DNA of 64,000 nt from Limimaricola pyoseonensis (lineage in GTDB: Bacteria; Pseudomonadota; Alphaproteobacteria; Rhodobacterales; Rhodobacteraceae). Positions 27,634 to 38,742 of this stretch are shown piece after piece. The notes beneath the pieces are model-generated. The model saw only the letters and a list, made by a program, of their open reading frames with translations, did not search any database and had not been told where the DNA came from. Numbering within the stretch: the stretch's first letter is position 1; each line of letters starts with the position of its first letter. Location: assembly GCF_900102015.1 (NCBI RefSeq), contig NZ_FNAT01000001.1:310001-374000 (forward strand). Direction: 5' to 3'. The position numbers and the translations under genes are program-made.

Positions 27634-27660
27634 CGGAACGAATTCGTCTGTTTCGTTCCG
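27634..27660. repeat. 9-bp inverted repeat between rne and the tusA-like gene
   Basis: CGGAACGAA (27634-27642) and TTCGTTCCG (27652-27660) form a perfect inverted repeat with a 9-nt spacer in an AT-richer patch. It lies after the rne terminator and just beyond the 3' end of the leftward tusA-like gene, so it may terminate that transcript. Confidence 0.45.
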
Positions 27661-27696
27661 TACTGTGAAGACCCTTCGATTTGGACGGACGACGAC

Positions 27697-27957
27697 CTAG
27701 TCGCCGGCCTCCGCACCCCGCAGGATCCGGTGCAGCTGCCCCTCGGGTCCGTCCTCCACGCCCAGATGCCGGTGTCCCGCCTCGGCGCAGAAATGCGGCA
27801 GGTCGATCCGGGCGACCGGATCGTCAGTCAGGATCTGCAGTTCCTCCCCCGTCTGCATCGCCGCAAGGATCTTGCGCGCGCGCAGGACGGGCAGGGGGCA
27901 GATCAGCCCCCTTGCGTCGTAAGCCTTGGGGGTTCCACGTGATTTCGGAAAATTCAT
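27697..27957 (-). CDS. TusA-family sulfurtransferase
   Basis: The 86-residue protein contains YDARGLICPLPVLRARKIL, with the conserved Cys in CPLP used by TusA proteins to carry persulfide sulfur. Such proteins supply sulfur for tRNA thiolation or cofactor synthesis; which pathway uses this one is not clear. It diverges from the PRC-barrel gene with a 77-nt gap. mnmA, a possible sulfur user, is elsewhere in the window. Confidence 0.85.
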   Translation of the reverse strand: MNFPKSRGTPKAYDARGLICPLPVLRARKILAAMQTGEELQILTDDPVARIDLPHFCAEAGHRHLGVEDGPEGQLHRILRGAEAGD

Positions 27958-27970
27958 CCGGCCATCCTTT

Positions 27971-27995
27971 GGAACATTCGTTTCCGCCTTCTGTT
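27971..27995 (+). promoter_or_regulatory. EcfG-like promoter candidate for the PRC-barrel gene
   Basis: GGAAC (27971-27975) is followed after 16 nt by TGTT (27992-27995). The alphaproteobacterial general stress sigma factor EcfG uses GGAAC-N16/17-CGTT, so this matches except for one base. PRC-barrel proteins are frequent EcfG targets elsewhere. Confidence 0.35.
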
Positions 27996-28034
27996 GGACC
28001 GTCGAACCACGAAACGCAACGAGAGGAGATCAGC

Positions 28035-28508
28035 ATGACCCGCCTGATGACTTCCACGGCCCTGACGCTTGGCCTCACCCTCGCTGCCGGTGGCGCCGCC
28101 GCCGAAGCGCATACTGAGAGCTTCGACACCACGAGCGGCGTCGTCAGTGCCGACAACTACGCCAACACGCTGCGCGCCGAAAACCTGATCGGCGAAGAGC
28201 TTTACACCATCGGCGCCGAATACGAGGAAGAAAGCTGGCTCGACCCCAATGCCTATGTCGAGGTCGAAGCCGAATGGGAAAACATCGGCGAGATCGAGGA
28301 CATCGTCATGTCGCGCGATGGCGAGCTGATCGGCCTCGTGGTCGAGACCGGCGGCTGGCTCGATATCGGTGACGAAGAGGTCATCATCGACTTCAAGGAC
28401 GTTCGCATCGTCGGCGAATACGGCATGGGCGATTTCGATGTCGTCACCCGGATGAGCCAGGAGATGCTGGAGCAGATGCCCGAGGCCGACGAAGGCTACT
28501 GGAACTGA
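28035..28508 (+). CDS. Exported PRC-barrel domain protein
   Basis: The 157-residue product starts at ATG 28035 behind GAGAGGAG. Residues 1-25 form a signal peptide (LTLGLTLAAGGAAAEA). The mature acidic protein contains a PRC-barrel-like region: LIGEELYTIG, then IGEIEDIVMSRDGELIGLVVETGGWLDIG across residues 90-125. PRC-barrels are small beta folds seen in the RimM protein and photosynthetic reaction centre H subunits; in exported form their role is unknown, often linked to stress. A strong terminator follows the stop. Confidence 0.82.
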   Translation: MTRLMTSTALTLGLTLAAGGAAAEAHTESFDTTSGVVSADNYANTLRAENLIGEELYTIGAEYEEESWLDPNAYVEVEAEWENIGEIEDIVMSRDGELIGLVVETGGWLDIGDEEVIIDFKDVRIVGEYGMGDFDVVTRMSQEMLEQMPEADEGYWN

Positions 28509-28531
28509 TCCGTCCCGGTTTTCGTGACGCC

Positions 28532-28566
28532 AAAGGCCGCGGCTGATGCCGCGGCCTTTCTTTTTT
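28532..28566. terminator. Bidirectional terminator between the PRC-barrel gene and eno
   Basis: A 12-bp stem AAAGGCCGCGGC / GCCGCGGCCTTT with a TGAT loop is followed by C and a run of seven T. It lies between convergent genes. Confidence 0.9.
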
Positions 28567-28582
28567 CCGTGCGTCGCCGCGC

Positions 28583-30785
<2,203 letters not shown>

Positions 30786-31205
30786 CTAGGTGTCTTTCTC
30801 GTCGCTGGGCACGCCGTAAAGCTCCAGCCTGTGACCGATCAGCCGGTAGCCGAGCCGCTCGGCGATCTTTTCCTGCAGCCGCTCGATCTCTGCGTCGACG
30901 AACTCGATCACCTCGCCGGAATGCATGTCGATGAGGTGGTCGTGGTGCTCGCGATCCGCGGTCTCGTAGCGGGCGCGGCCGTCGCCGAACTCGTGTTTCT
31001 CGAGGATGCCGGCCTCCTCGAACAGCTTGACCGTCCGGTAGACCGTGGCGAGCGAGATGCGGGCATCCTCGGCCGCGGCGCGAGCATGCAGCTCCTCGAC
31101 GTCGGGGTGGTCGTCGGCGGCTTCGAGCACCTGCGCGATCACCTTGCGCTGCTCGGTGAGGCGCAGGCCGTTCTGTTCGCAGCGGGCCAGGATGGATCGG
31201 GGCAT
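30786..31205 (-). CDS. fur: Fur-family metal regulator (Fur/Mur)
   Basis: The 139-residue product has the winged-helix N-terminal domain (LTEQRKVIAQVLE, ISLATVYRTVKLFEEAG) and the metal-sensing motif REHHDHLIDMHSG. The C-terminal CXXC zinc site of gammaproteobacterial Fur is absent. In Rhodobacterales this type acts mainly as Mur, repressing manganese uptake; which metal it senses here cannot be read from the sequence. It is transcribed with the EamA transporter gene. Confidence 0.9.
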   Translation of the reverse strand: MPRSILARCEQNGLRLTEQRKVIAQVLEAADDHPDVEELHARAAAEDARISLATVYRTVKLFEEAGILEKHEFGDGRARYETADREHHDHLIDMHSGEVIEFVDAEIERLQEKIAERLGYRLIGHRLELYGVPSDEKDT

Positions 31206-31363
31206 GTCGGGGTCCGTCGGTCGTCTTGCCGCCGGTCTAGCCGGTTCGCCGGAAGGGCGCCACCCCGCAGGCGCACGCGCTCTCGCGACCCGTCACCTGT
31301 GCGTGAGGCAGGCTTCGCGCAGGCCCGCCGCGCTGTCAGGCTTGGGCGCAGGGAGGATGATGA

Positions 31364-32341
31364 ATGCGAATTCTGAAGATCGCCGCGGCGCTTGCCGTCG
31401 CCGCCATGGCCGTCGCCAGCACGGCCCATGCGCAACCGGAGCGCTGGCAACGCCAATGGCCGCAGACCGACTTCACGACGGCGGCCATCACCGACTGGTC
31501 CGAGATCCGCTCCGGCGGGCCGCCCAAGGACGGCATCCCGGCGATCGACGACCCGCGCATGATCGCCGCCTCCGAGGAAACGCGGCTCGGCGCGCAGGAG
31601 CCCGTGATGGTGCTGCCGGTCGAGGGGGTCAGGGCGCGCGCCTACCCGATCCGCTACCTGCTCTGGCACGAGATCGTCAACGACAGCGCCGGCGGCGTGC
31701 CGGTGGCGGTGACCTACTGCCCGCTGTGCAACTCCGGCATGGTGTTCGACCGCCGCGTGGGCGGGCAGGTGCTGAGTTTCGGCGTCTCGGGGCTGCTGCG
31801 CCATTCCGACATGGTGATGTATGACCGCCAGACCGAAAGCTGGTGGCAGCAGGCGGTCGGCACCGGCATCGTCGGCGCGATGACCGGGCGCGAACTGGAG
31901 CTTCTGCCCGCCTGGATGGACAGCTGGGAGCGCTACCGCGCCGCCTACCCGGAGGGCCTCGTGATGGACGAGCCGGACTGGCGCCGCGCCTATGGCCGCA
32001 ACCCCTATGTCGCCTATGACCGGGCAGCGCGGCCCTTCCTCTACTCGGGCGAGATGCCGCCGCACGGCATCCCGCCGCTGATGCGGGTCGTGCGGGTGGG
32101 CGACCGGGCCTGGACTTTCGAGCGGCTGCGGCAGGAGCGCACGATCCGCGAGGCGGGCGTGGTGGTGTCGTGGGAGCCGGGGCAGGCCAGCGCGCTCGAT
32201 GCGGGCCGCGTGGCCGAGGGGCGCGACGTCGGCAATGTCCGGGTGCGCGACGCGGGCGGCCGCGACCTGCCGCATGACGTGCTCTTCGCCTTCGCCTTCC
32301 ATGCCTTCTGGCCGGAGGGCGAGTGGATGCTGGGCGGCTAG
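31364..32341 (+). CDS. DUF3179 domain-containing exported protein
   Basis: The 325-residue product starts at ATG 31364 with GGAGG 7 nt upstream and has a signal peptide (AAALAVAAMAVASTAHA). The DUF3179 region is recognised by YPIRYLLWHEIVNDSAGG, VTYCPLCNSG and SGLLRHSDMVMYDR. The CPLC cysteine pair is conserved in the family and could bind metal or form a disulfide. The function is unknown. A terminator shared with convergent tyrS follows. Confidence 0.85.
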   Translation: MRILKIAAALAVAAMAVASTAHAQPERWQRQWPQTDFTTAAITDWSEIRSGGPPKDGIPAIDDPRMIAASEETRLGAQEPVMVLPVEGVRARAYPIRYLLWHEIVNDSAGGVPVAVTYCPLCNSGMVFDRRVGGQVLSFGVSGLLRHSDMVMYDRQTESWWQQAVGTGIVGAMTGRELELLPAWMDSWERYRAAYPEGLVMDEPDWRRAYGRNPYVAYDRAARPFLYSGEMPPHGIPPLMRVVRVGDRAWTFERLRQERTIREAGVVVSWEPGQASALDAGRVAEGRDVGNVRVRDAGGRDLPHDVLFAFAFHAFWPEGEWMLGG

Positions 32342-32361
32342 AGACGCCATTCAGTCATGGG

Positions 32362-32394
32362 AAAAGGGGCGACCGTCACCGGTCGCCCCCTTTT
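32362..32394. terminator. Bidirectional terminator between DUF3179 and tyrS
   Basis: AAAA, then the perfect 10-bp stem GGGGCGACCG / CGGTCGCCCC with a TCAC loop, then CTTTT. It lies between two convergent genes. Confidence 0.88.
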
Positions 32395-32398
32395 GTCG

Positions 32399-33649
32399 TC
32401 AGCCTAGACGGACCAGCGCGTGGCGCTTCTTGCCGGCCGAGAGCTTGATCGGCGCGGCAAGCGCGGCGCGGTCGATCATCATCCCGGCATCGGTCAGCGG
32501 CTGGTCGTCGATCCGGGCGCCGTTGTCCGCGATCAGTCGCTTGGCCTCCTTGCCCGACCCGGCAAGGCCCGAGCGCACGATTAGCTGGACGATCGAGATG
32601 CCGTCGCCGATTTCCTGCTCCGAAAGCGTCAGCGTCGGCAGGTCGTCGCCCACGCCGCCCTTCTCGAACACCTCGCGCGCCGTGGCCTTGGCGGCCTCGG
32701 CGGCCTCGCGGCCATGCAGGAGCGCCGTGACCTCGTCGGCCAGCACGATCTTGCCCTCGTTGATCTCAGAGCCCGACAGCGCGCCGAGGCGCTCGCACTC
32801 GTCGACGGGAAGCTCGGTGTAGAGCTTGAGGAAGCGGCCGACATCGGCGTCGGTCGTGTTGCGCCAGAACTGCCAGAACTCGTAGGGGCTCAGCATCTCC
32901 TCGTTGAGCCAGACCGCGCCGCCGGCCGACTTGCCCATCTTGCGGCCGTCCGAGGTGGTCAGCAGCGGCGAGGTCAGGCCGTAGATCTCGTGGTCGAGCA
33001 CGCGGCGCGTCAGGTCGATGCCGTTGACGATGTTGCCCCACTGGTCCGAGCCGCCCATCTGCAGCACGCAGCCGTAGCGGCGGTTCAGCTCGAGGAAGTC
33101 GTAGGCCTGCAGGATCATGTAGTTGAACTCGAGGAACGAGAGCGACTGCTCGCGGTCGATCCTCGACTTCACGCTCTCGAAGCTCAGCATCCGGTTCACC
33201 GAGAAATGCCGGCCGATGTCGCGCAGGAACTCAAGGTAGTTCAGCCCGTCGAGCCACTCGGCATTGTCGAGCATGAGCGCGTCGGTCGGCCCCTCGCCGT
33301 AGGAGAGGTAGCGCGCGAAGACCTGCTTCATGCCGGCGATGTTCGAGGCGATCTGGTCGGGCCCGAGCAGCGGCCGCTCGTCCGAGCGGAAGGACGGGTC
33401 GCCCACTTTGGTGGTGCCGCCGCCCATCAGGGTGATCGGCTTGTGACCGGTCTTCTGCAGCCAGCGCAGCATCATCACGTTGAGCAGGTGGCCCACGTGG
33501 AGCGACGCCGCGGTGGCGTCATAGCCGATATAGGCGGGCACGACCCCCTTCGACAGCGCCTCGTCCAGGCCCTGGTAATCGGTGCAGTCGGCCAGATAGC
33601 CGCGCTCGATCATCACGGACATGAAGTCGCTCTTGGGGTGGTAGGTCAT
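32399..33649 (-). CDS. tyrS: Tyrosyl-tRNA synthetase
   Basis: The 416-residue class I synthetase has the HIGH-type motif in [22 protein letters not shown] for tyrosine and ATP binding, KMGKS, and a C-terminal S4-like RNA-binding domain (about residues 350-412). AGAGGGG precedes the ATG. It is divergent from anmK across 63 nt. Confidence 0.97.
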   Translation of the reverse strand: MTYHPKSDFMSVMIERGYLADCTDYQGLDEALSKGVVPAYIGYDATAASLHVGHLLNVMMLRWLQKTGHKPITLMGGGTTKVGDPSFRSDERPLLGPDQIASNIAGMKQVFARYLSYGEGPTDALMLDNAEWLDGLNYLEFLRDIGRHFSVNRMLSFESVKSRIDREQSLSFLEFNYMILQAYDFLELNRRYGCVLQMGGSDQWGNIVNGIDLTRRVLDHEIYGLTSPLLTTSDGRKMGKSAGGAVWLNEEMLSPYEFWQFWRNTTDADVGRFLKLYTELPVDECERLGALSGSEINEGKIVLADEVTALLHGREAAEAAKATAREVFEKGGVGDDLPTLTLSEQEIGDGISIVQLIVRSGLAGSGKEAKRLIADNGARIDDQPLTDAGMMIDRAALAAPIKLSAGKKRHALVRLG

Positions 33650-33712
33650 GTCTTGTGCCCCTCTCTTGGTCGCGCCACTCTATAGGCGGCAGGACGGGCG
33701 AGGGAAAGCACG

Positions 33713-34837
33713 ATGCGGCGGATCGGAACGAGCGACCGGGTGAGGGCGCTGGGGGCGATGTCGGGCACTTCGCTCGACGGCGTCGACGCCGCGGTGATCG
33801 AGACCGACGGCGAGACCGTCTTCGGCTTCGGCGAGACCGCCTACCGCGCCTATACCGACGCCGAGCGCGCGGTGCTGCGCGCCGCGCTGGGCCGCTGGGA
33901 GGGCCCCGAGGTCGAGGCCGCCGCGGAGGTGGTCGAGACCGCCCATGCCGAGATCCTGAGTCGCTTCGAGAACATCGACCTCGTCGGCTTCCACGGCCAG
34001 ACGCTGGCGCATGACCCGCGCGGGCGCGGCACGCATCAGGCGGGGTCGGGCGCGATCCTCGCCGAGGCGCTGGGCCTGCCGGTGGTCTGGGACTTCCGCA
34101 GCACCGATGTGCGCTTCGGCGGCGAGGGCGCGCCGCTCGCGCCGTTCTACCATTTCGCCCTGGCGAAGTTCGCCGGCGCGACGGGGCCCGTGGCCTTCCT
34201 CAACCTCGGCGGGGTCGGCAACCTGACGCTGGTCGATCCGGGCTTCGCCCGGCCAGAGGCGGAAGGCGCGCTGCTGGCCTTCGACACCGGTCCGGCCAAC
34301 GCCCCGGTCAACGACCTGATGCAGGCGCGGCGCGGTCTCGCGCTCGACGAGGGCGGGGCGCTGGCGGCGCAGGGTGAGGTGGCGGACGCGGTGGTCGAAG
34401 ACTTCCTGCGCCATCCGCATTTCTACCGCATGGCGCCGAAATCGCTCGACCGCGACGCCTTCGCCGATCTTTCGGCCGCGGTGGCAGAGCTGTCCGACGC
34501 CGATGCCGCCGCCACGCTCACCGCCTGCGCCGCGGCCTCGGTCGCGGCCGGGATGGAGCAGTGCCCGGTGCCGCCCGAGCGGCTGCTGGTCACCGGCGGC
34601 GGGCGCCACAACCCGGTGCTGATGGCGATGATCGCGGCGGGCTGCGACTGCCCGACCGAGCCGGTCGAGGCCGCGGGGCTCGACGGCGACATGCTCGAGG
34701 CGCAGGCCTTCGGCTTTCTCGCGGTGCGGGTGGCGCGGGGCCTTCCGACCTCGTGCCCCGGCACCACGGGCGTGCGCGCCGCGGTGGGCGGGGGCACGCT
34801 CAGCCGGCCGGGCGAGCTGGCCGTGGCGCTGGGCTGA
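33713..34837 (+). CDS. anmK: Anhydro-N-acetylmuramic acid kinase
   Basis: AnmK phosphorylates 1,6-anhydro-MurNAc to MurNAc-6-phosphate during recycling of cell wall fragments. The 374-residue product shows [49 protein letters not shown] and [13 protein letters not shown], all typical. AGGGA lies about 7 nt before ATG 33713. A lytic transglycosylase gene, a producer of such anhydro sugars, lies 0.7 kb downstream. Confidence 0.95.
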   Translation: MRRIGTSDRVRALGAMSGTSLDGVDAAVIETDGETVFGFGETAYRAYTDAERAVLRAALGRWEGPEVEAAAEVVETAHAEILSRFENIDLVGFHGQTLAHDPRGRGTHQAGSGAILAEALGLPVVWDFRSTDVRFGGEGAPLAPFYHFALAKFAGATGPVAFLNLGGVGNLTLVDPGFARPEAEGALLAFDTGPANAPVNDLMQARRGLALDEGGALAAQGEVADAVVEDFLRHPHFYRMAPKSLDRDAFADLSAAVAELSDADAAATLTACAAASVAAGMEQCPVPPERLLVTGGGRHNPVLMAMIAAGCDCPTEPVEAAGLDGDMLEAQAFGFLAVRVARGLPTSCPGTTGVRAAVGGGTLSRPGELAVALG

Positions 34838-34845
34838 AACGAAGA

Positions 34846-34867
34846 GCGCCGCCCTTTGGGGCGGCGC
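34846..34867. terminator. Bidirectional hairpin between anmK and ssb
   Basis: A perfect 9-bp stem GCGCCGCCC / GGGCGGCGC with a TTTG loop sits between the convergent stops. No T-tract follows, so termination is inferred from position. Confidence 0.6.
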
Positions 34868-34873
34868 ATCCGA

Positions 34874-35386
34874 TCAGAACGGGATCTCGTCGTCGATGTC
34901 GCGGCTGCCGCCGCCGCCCTGGTTGCCGCCGCCATAGCCGCCGCCGCGATCATCGCCGTAGCCACCGCCCGAACCGCCGCCATAGCCGCCACGGTCGTCG
35001 CCATAGCCGCCGCCAGAGCCGCCGCCGTCGCCACCGCGGCCGCCCAGAAGCGTCATTTCGCCCTTGTAGGGGCGCACGACGACCTCGGTCGAGTAGCGGT
35101 CGTTGCCGCTCTGGTCCTGCCACTTGCGGGTCTCGAGCTGGCCCTCGATGTAGACCGTCGAGCCCTTCTTAAGGTACTGCTCGGCGATCCGGCCGATGTT
35201 CTCGTTGAAGATCGCGACCGAGTGCCACTCGGTCTTCTCGCGCCGCTCGCCGGTGTTGCGGTCCTTCCAGGTCTCGGATGTGGCGATGCGCAGGTTCACC
35301 ACCTTGCCGCCGTTCTGGAAGGTCCGGACCTCGGGGTCGCGGCCCAGATTGCCGATGATGATCACCTTGTTCACGGATCCGGCCAT
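34874..35386 (-). CDS. ssb: Single-stranded DNA-binding protein
   Basis: The 170-residue protein has the OB fold ([46 protein letters not shown]), then a glycine-rich linker with repeated GGYGDDRGG units, and ends in the acidic DIDDEIPF tail that recruits RecG, RecO and other partners. AGGGGA lies before the ATG. A 33-residue upstream extension is not supported. No SOS box was found in the 184 nt upstream. Confidence 0.97.
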   Translation of the reverse strand: MAGSVNKVIIIGNLGRDPEVRTFQNGGKVVNLRIATSETWKDRNTGERREKTEWHSVAIFNENIGRIAEQYLKKGSTVYIEGQLETRKWQDQSGNDRYSTEVVVRPYKGEMTLLGGRGGDGGGSGGGYGDDRGGYGGGSGGGYGDDRGGGYGGGNQGGGGSRDIDDEIPF

Positions 35387-35570
35387 GTGGGTCCCCTTTT
35401 CGCCGTGGAATCTGCTGTTTCGTCCGGCGTACACTAATGTTCCCGGCGCGGGGATGACAGGGCTTTCGCCACTTCCGCCTTCCATTTCCGTGGCGATCGG
35501 CTAGCCTTCGCAAGACACGCGACGGACGACCTGACGGCCGGAGTTCAACCGGCGGGCAAGAGGGACGGGT

Positions 35571-36167
35571 ATGCGCAATCTCATCACGCGGGCCGCATTG
35601 GCGGCATTGGTCGCGGCCGGTCCGGGCGCGGCGCTGGCCGACAGGGTGTCGAGCATGTCGCGCGCGCCGCAGCTCTCGGCCTCGCAGCTCGGGGTGCTCG
35701 ACGGGCGGGCGGCCTCGCAATATGCCGGCTCGAACCGGTTCCAGCCGCCGCGCGCCGAGCTGCCGCCGGCGCTGGCCGCGGCGCCGGCCTATTCGGGGCG
35801 CTATGCCGGGCCGTACCTCGATCTGGCCAAGGCGGCGGCGCGCAGGTACCGAATCCCCGAGGACCTGTTCCTACGGCTGGTGCAGCAGGAAAGCGGCTGG
35901 AACCCGCGAGCGGTGAGCCGGGTCGGCGCGCTCGGCCTCGCGCAGCTCATGCCCGACACGGCGCGGCTCCTGAGGGTCGACCCGGCGGACCCGAAGCAGA
36001 ACCTCGAAGGCGGGGCGCGCTATCTCAGGATGCAGTACGACGCCTTCGGCGACTGGCGGCTGGCGCTGGCCGCCTACAATGCGGGTCCCGGCGCGGTGCA
36101 GAAGCATGGCGGCGTTCCGCCCTATGCCGAGACCACGCATTACGTGAAGGCGATCCTCGGGCGCTAG
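35571..36167 (+). CDS. Lytic transglycosylase (SLT domain)
   Basis: The 198-residue protein has a signal peptide ([16 protein letters not shown]) and a C-terminal SLT/lysozyme-like domain with catalytic Glu in [14 protein letters not shown], then [13 protein letters not shown] and [13 protein letters not shown]. These enzymes cut murein strands and leave 1,6-anhydro-MurNAc ends, the substrate class salvaged by anmK nearby. Its stop lies one nucleotide from that of the convergent DUF1206 gene. Confidence 0.9.
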   Translation: MRNLITRAALAALVAAGPGAALADRVSSMSRAPQLSASQLGVLDGRAASQYAGSNRFQPPRAELPPALAAAPAYSGRYAGPYLDLAKAAARRYRIPEDLFLRLVQQESGWNPRAVSRVGALGLAQLMPDTARLLRVDPADPKQNLEGGARYLRMQYDAFGDWRLALAAYNAGPGAVQKHGGVPPYAETTHYVKAILGR

Positions 36168-36168
36168 G

Positions 36169-37002
36169 TCACGCGGCGAGCTTGCGCGCCATGGTCTCCA
36201 TGTCGTCGGTCTTGAGCTTCGGCACGATCCGGTAGGCGGCGTTGACGAAGCAGAACAGCGAAAAGCCGAGCAGGCCGGCCGCGAGCGCTGTGACGAGTGC
36301 CGTGCCGAAGGGCTGGTCGCGCAGCCAGTCGAAGGCTTCGGCCAGGCCGCCCGCCTGGTCGGGGTTCAGCGTCCAGGCCGCCCAAGCGAGAAAGCCGCCG
36401 ACGATGGCGATCACCGCGCCGTTCGCGGCGAGGCCGGCCGTCAGGGCGGGCTTGAGCTTCAGCGTCGCGGACTTGGCGCGCAGGTTCTGCATGTATTTGC
36501 CCGAAAGACCCTTGTGGATGTAGTAGATCCCGGCCCCGATGCCGATCAGCCCGGCAAGGCCGACGATCCACTGGCCGAAGGGCACCTGCATGACCTGCGC
36601 GGTCCACTTGTCGAGGCTGGAGCCGCCGCCAGAGCCGCTGGAGGACGGCATCAGGATCGCCGCGGCGGTGCCGGCGAGGCCGAGATGGATCAGCCCGGTT
36701 ACCACCTGACCGGTCCGGGCCACCGCGCCCTTGGCATTGCTGCCATAGGCCTCGAGATCCCAGAACGCCGCGGCCAGCCGCCAGACGCCGTAGGCGGCGA
36801 GGCCGATCGCGATCAGCGCCAGCAGCCCGACGCCCCACCAGGCGCGCTCCAGCGAGGCCATCGCCTCGCCCGTGCCGCCCGGCGTCGAGCCGCGCCAGAT
36901 CGCCATCAACGACAGGATCGCCACGACGAGGTAGATGAGGCCGCGCCCGGCATAGCCGAGGCGCATCACGGGGACTGCCCATTGGAGGTTCTGATGTGTC
37001 AT
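36169..37002 (-). CDS. DUF1206 integral membrane protein
   Basis: The 277-residue product has six hydrophobic helices arranged as three repeated two-helix DUF1206 units, each beginning with a motif like RLGYAGRGLIYLVVAIL (residue 14), RTGQVVTGLIHLGLAG (95) and GLAANGAVIAIVGGFLA (190). Its function is unknown. A Ser/Gly linker (SSSGSGGGSS) follows the fourth helix. The gene is leftward and ends next to the transglycosylase gene. Confidence 0.83.
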   Translation of the reverse strand: MTHQNLQWAVPVMRLGYAGRGLIYLVVAILSLMAIWRGSTPGGTGEAMASLERAWWGVGLLALIAIGLAAYGVWRLAAAFWDLEAYGSNAKGAVARTGQVVTGLIHLGLAGTAAAILMPSSSGSGGGSSLDKWTAQVMQVPFGQWIVGLAGLIGIGAGIYYIHKGLSGKYMQNLRAKSATLKLKPALTAGLAANGAVIAIVGGFLAWAAWTLNPDQAGGLAEAFDWLRDQPFGTALVTALAAGLLGFSLFCFVNAAYRIVPKLKTDDMETMARKLAA

Positions 37003-37082
37003 GCCGGCTTAATTCTCGCGCGGCTCGACCTGTTCCGTGTCAGCCGCCGAATTCGTGCTCGCCCGCCCGCGCCGGCGCAGGG

Positions 37083-38573
37083 TTACCGCGGCACGGACCA
37101 GATGATCGACAAGAACCATACGAACATCAGGACGATCAGAGCATAGCTGAGAACGCGCCCCGGCATTCGACCCCGCTGCTGCGCCAGATCGGAAAGGGGG
37201 TCGAGATCGAAATGCATGATCCTTTTCTGAAGTACCCAGCAGATCACCATCATGTAGCTGATGGTCACGCAGATGATGTAGGCGATCGAGTCCCCCTCGA
37301 ACGAGTTCTCGCGCGAGTACAAGGTGATGATGATGCTCGCCAGGGCCACGATGCTTAGCAGGAGCAGTTCCGAGATCGAGGTCGACTCCCTTTTCAGCGC
37401 CATGAGCTCGGCCCGGGCGGCATTCGAGGATCCCGCGTCATGGGCGCAGATGCTTCTCAGGGAGATGAGCCTTTCGAAGCGGTTCGACAGCCGCGTGATA
37501 GCCGAGGCCTGCAGGAGCCCAAAAAACACGGAAATCGTCTGGATATAGGCCCAGTAATGCGGCGCGCCCCGGCCGGGGATGAAAATGACGACATGGCCGA
37601 AGGCGGCGATCGCCAGAAGGATCAGCAGGAACTGGCCGTTGATGTCCTTGCCGCGCGAGGTCAGCGCGATCCCCGCGAAGATTCCCGCTGAGCCCACCAA
37701 TAAGTTGGTGTGCAAATGGCCATAGCCCAGCATGTAGATGATGACCGGCGCGAGCACAGGCGCGATCAGCGCGGCTAGGGTTCCAACATTGCCGCTGATG
37801 TTGCGCGCGCCGATATGAAAGAAGAAGGAATTCAGCGATACGAGAACGCCGATCAGCAGGCTCGCGCTGACGAATTCCACGCTAAACTCCAGACGTCCCG
37901 GCGCGGCTTCGACCAGGCAGTAGAGTCCTATGAACAGGGTGGCCGCCAACGCGCGAACCGTCAGGAAAACGCTGAACTCCCGCATTCTGGAGAAACTGGC
38001 ACGCCGCCTAATATAGACCTGCACCACCACCACGGTTAGGCCCATGCTGAGCGACGAGACGACGGGCAGGAGCGTGTCCGAGAACTCTCCGAATTGCAGC
38101 AGGATTCGGATGTCGGTGAGGTTGATGATCAGGAAGCCGGCGCAGAACAGGACGAGCGCGAGCCTCGAGGCCCAGTTCCTGTCGTCTCTCTTCTTGCTGA
38201 ACCACGACAGCATGGCGGTCGCGATGATCGGCCAGGCCTCGAAGATGACGGCCGCCGTGACGAGGTCGCCGCCCCTCGCGGACTTCGCCAAGGCAATGAA
38301 TGCGATGCTGACCAGAAGCCCGTCGGCCACGGTGGTGAGCAGGAAACTCCACTTGTCGGCGCGGCTGCGAAACGCCGCCGCGACACGCTTGCGATTGGCC
38401 GTGAAGAAGGCGGTGGTCCCCACCACGGCCACGATCCCCACATGGTTGAGCAGCACGAAGACAGAGTTCGTTTCCTGGTACCTTTGGCCGAAGATGAGCA
38501 GGAACACCGGTTGGATCGACCACAACAGCCCGCCCGTCAGCACGAAGATCAACGCTTTTTGTTCTCGTGTCAT
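37083..38573 (-). CDS. Unusual DMT-like membrane protein with extra C-terminal membrane domain
   Basis: The 496-residue protein begins with ten hydrophobic helices resembling an EamA/DMT transporter (TREQKALIFVLTGGLLWSIQP, then ALAKSARGGDLVTAAVIFEA). From about residue 325 a second part adds a helix pair, a charged cytoplasmic-type stretch (RLSNRFERLISLRSICAHDA), and about three more helices ending near SYALIVLMFVWFLSIIWS. Ordinary DMT proteins are about 300 residues. Codon use is more mixed and less GC-rich than in the neighbours, and no good ribosome binding site precedes ATG 38573. The role is unknown; horizontal acquisition is possible. Confidence 0.65.
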   Translation of the reverse strand: MTREQKALIFVLTGGLLWSIQPVFLLIFGQRYQETNSVFVLLNHVGIVAVVGTTAFFTANRKRVAAAFRSRADKWSFLLTTVADGLLVSIAFIALAKSARGGDLVTAAVIFEAWPIIATAMLSWFSKKRDDRNWASRLALVLFCAGFLIINLTDIRILLQFGEFSDTLLPVVSSLSMGLTVVVVQVYIRRRASFSRMREFSVFLTVRALAATLFIGLYCLVEAAPGRLEFSVEFVSASLLIGVLVSLNSFFFHIGARNISGNVGTLAALIAPVLAPVIIYMLGYGHLHTNLLVGSAGIFAGIALTSRGKDINGQFLLILLAIAAFGHVVIFIPGRGAPHYWAYIQTISVFFGLLQASAITRLSNRFERLISLRSICAHDAGSSNAARAELMALKRESTSISELLLLSIVALASIIITLYSRENSFEGDSIAYIICVTISYMMVICWVLQKRIMHFDLDPLSDLAQQRGRMPGRVLSYALIVLMFVWFLSIIWSVPR

Positions 38574-38742
38574 GCCGTCGGGCCGCCCGGTCTGTCTTGG
38601 TGCCCAAAGGGGCTAAGCGGTCAGCCGGCAGGGGTCGAGCCGACCCCTCTGTTCCGGCCCTACCAGAGAGCGAGTGTGGCTTTTTTGACAATTCCCGCGT
38701 GCAGACCGGGCGGGGCGGTTCGCGCAGCCGGCGTTAGCCGGG

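Noticed and set aside
35387-35570. A possible SOS box upstream of ssb
   Set aside because: No GTTC-N7-GTTC was found on either strand in this gap.
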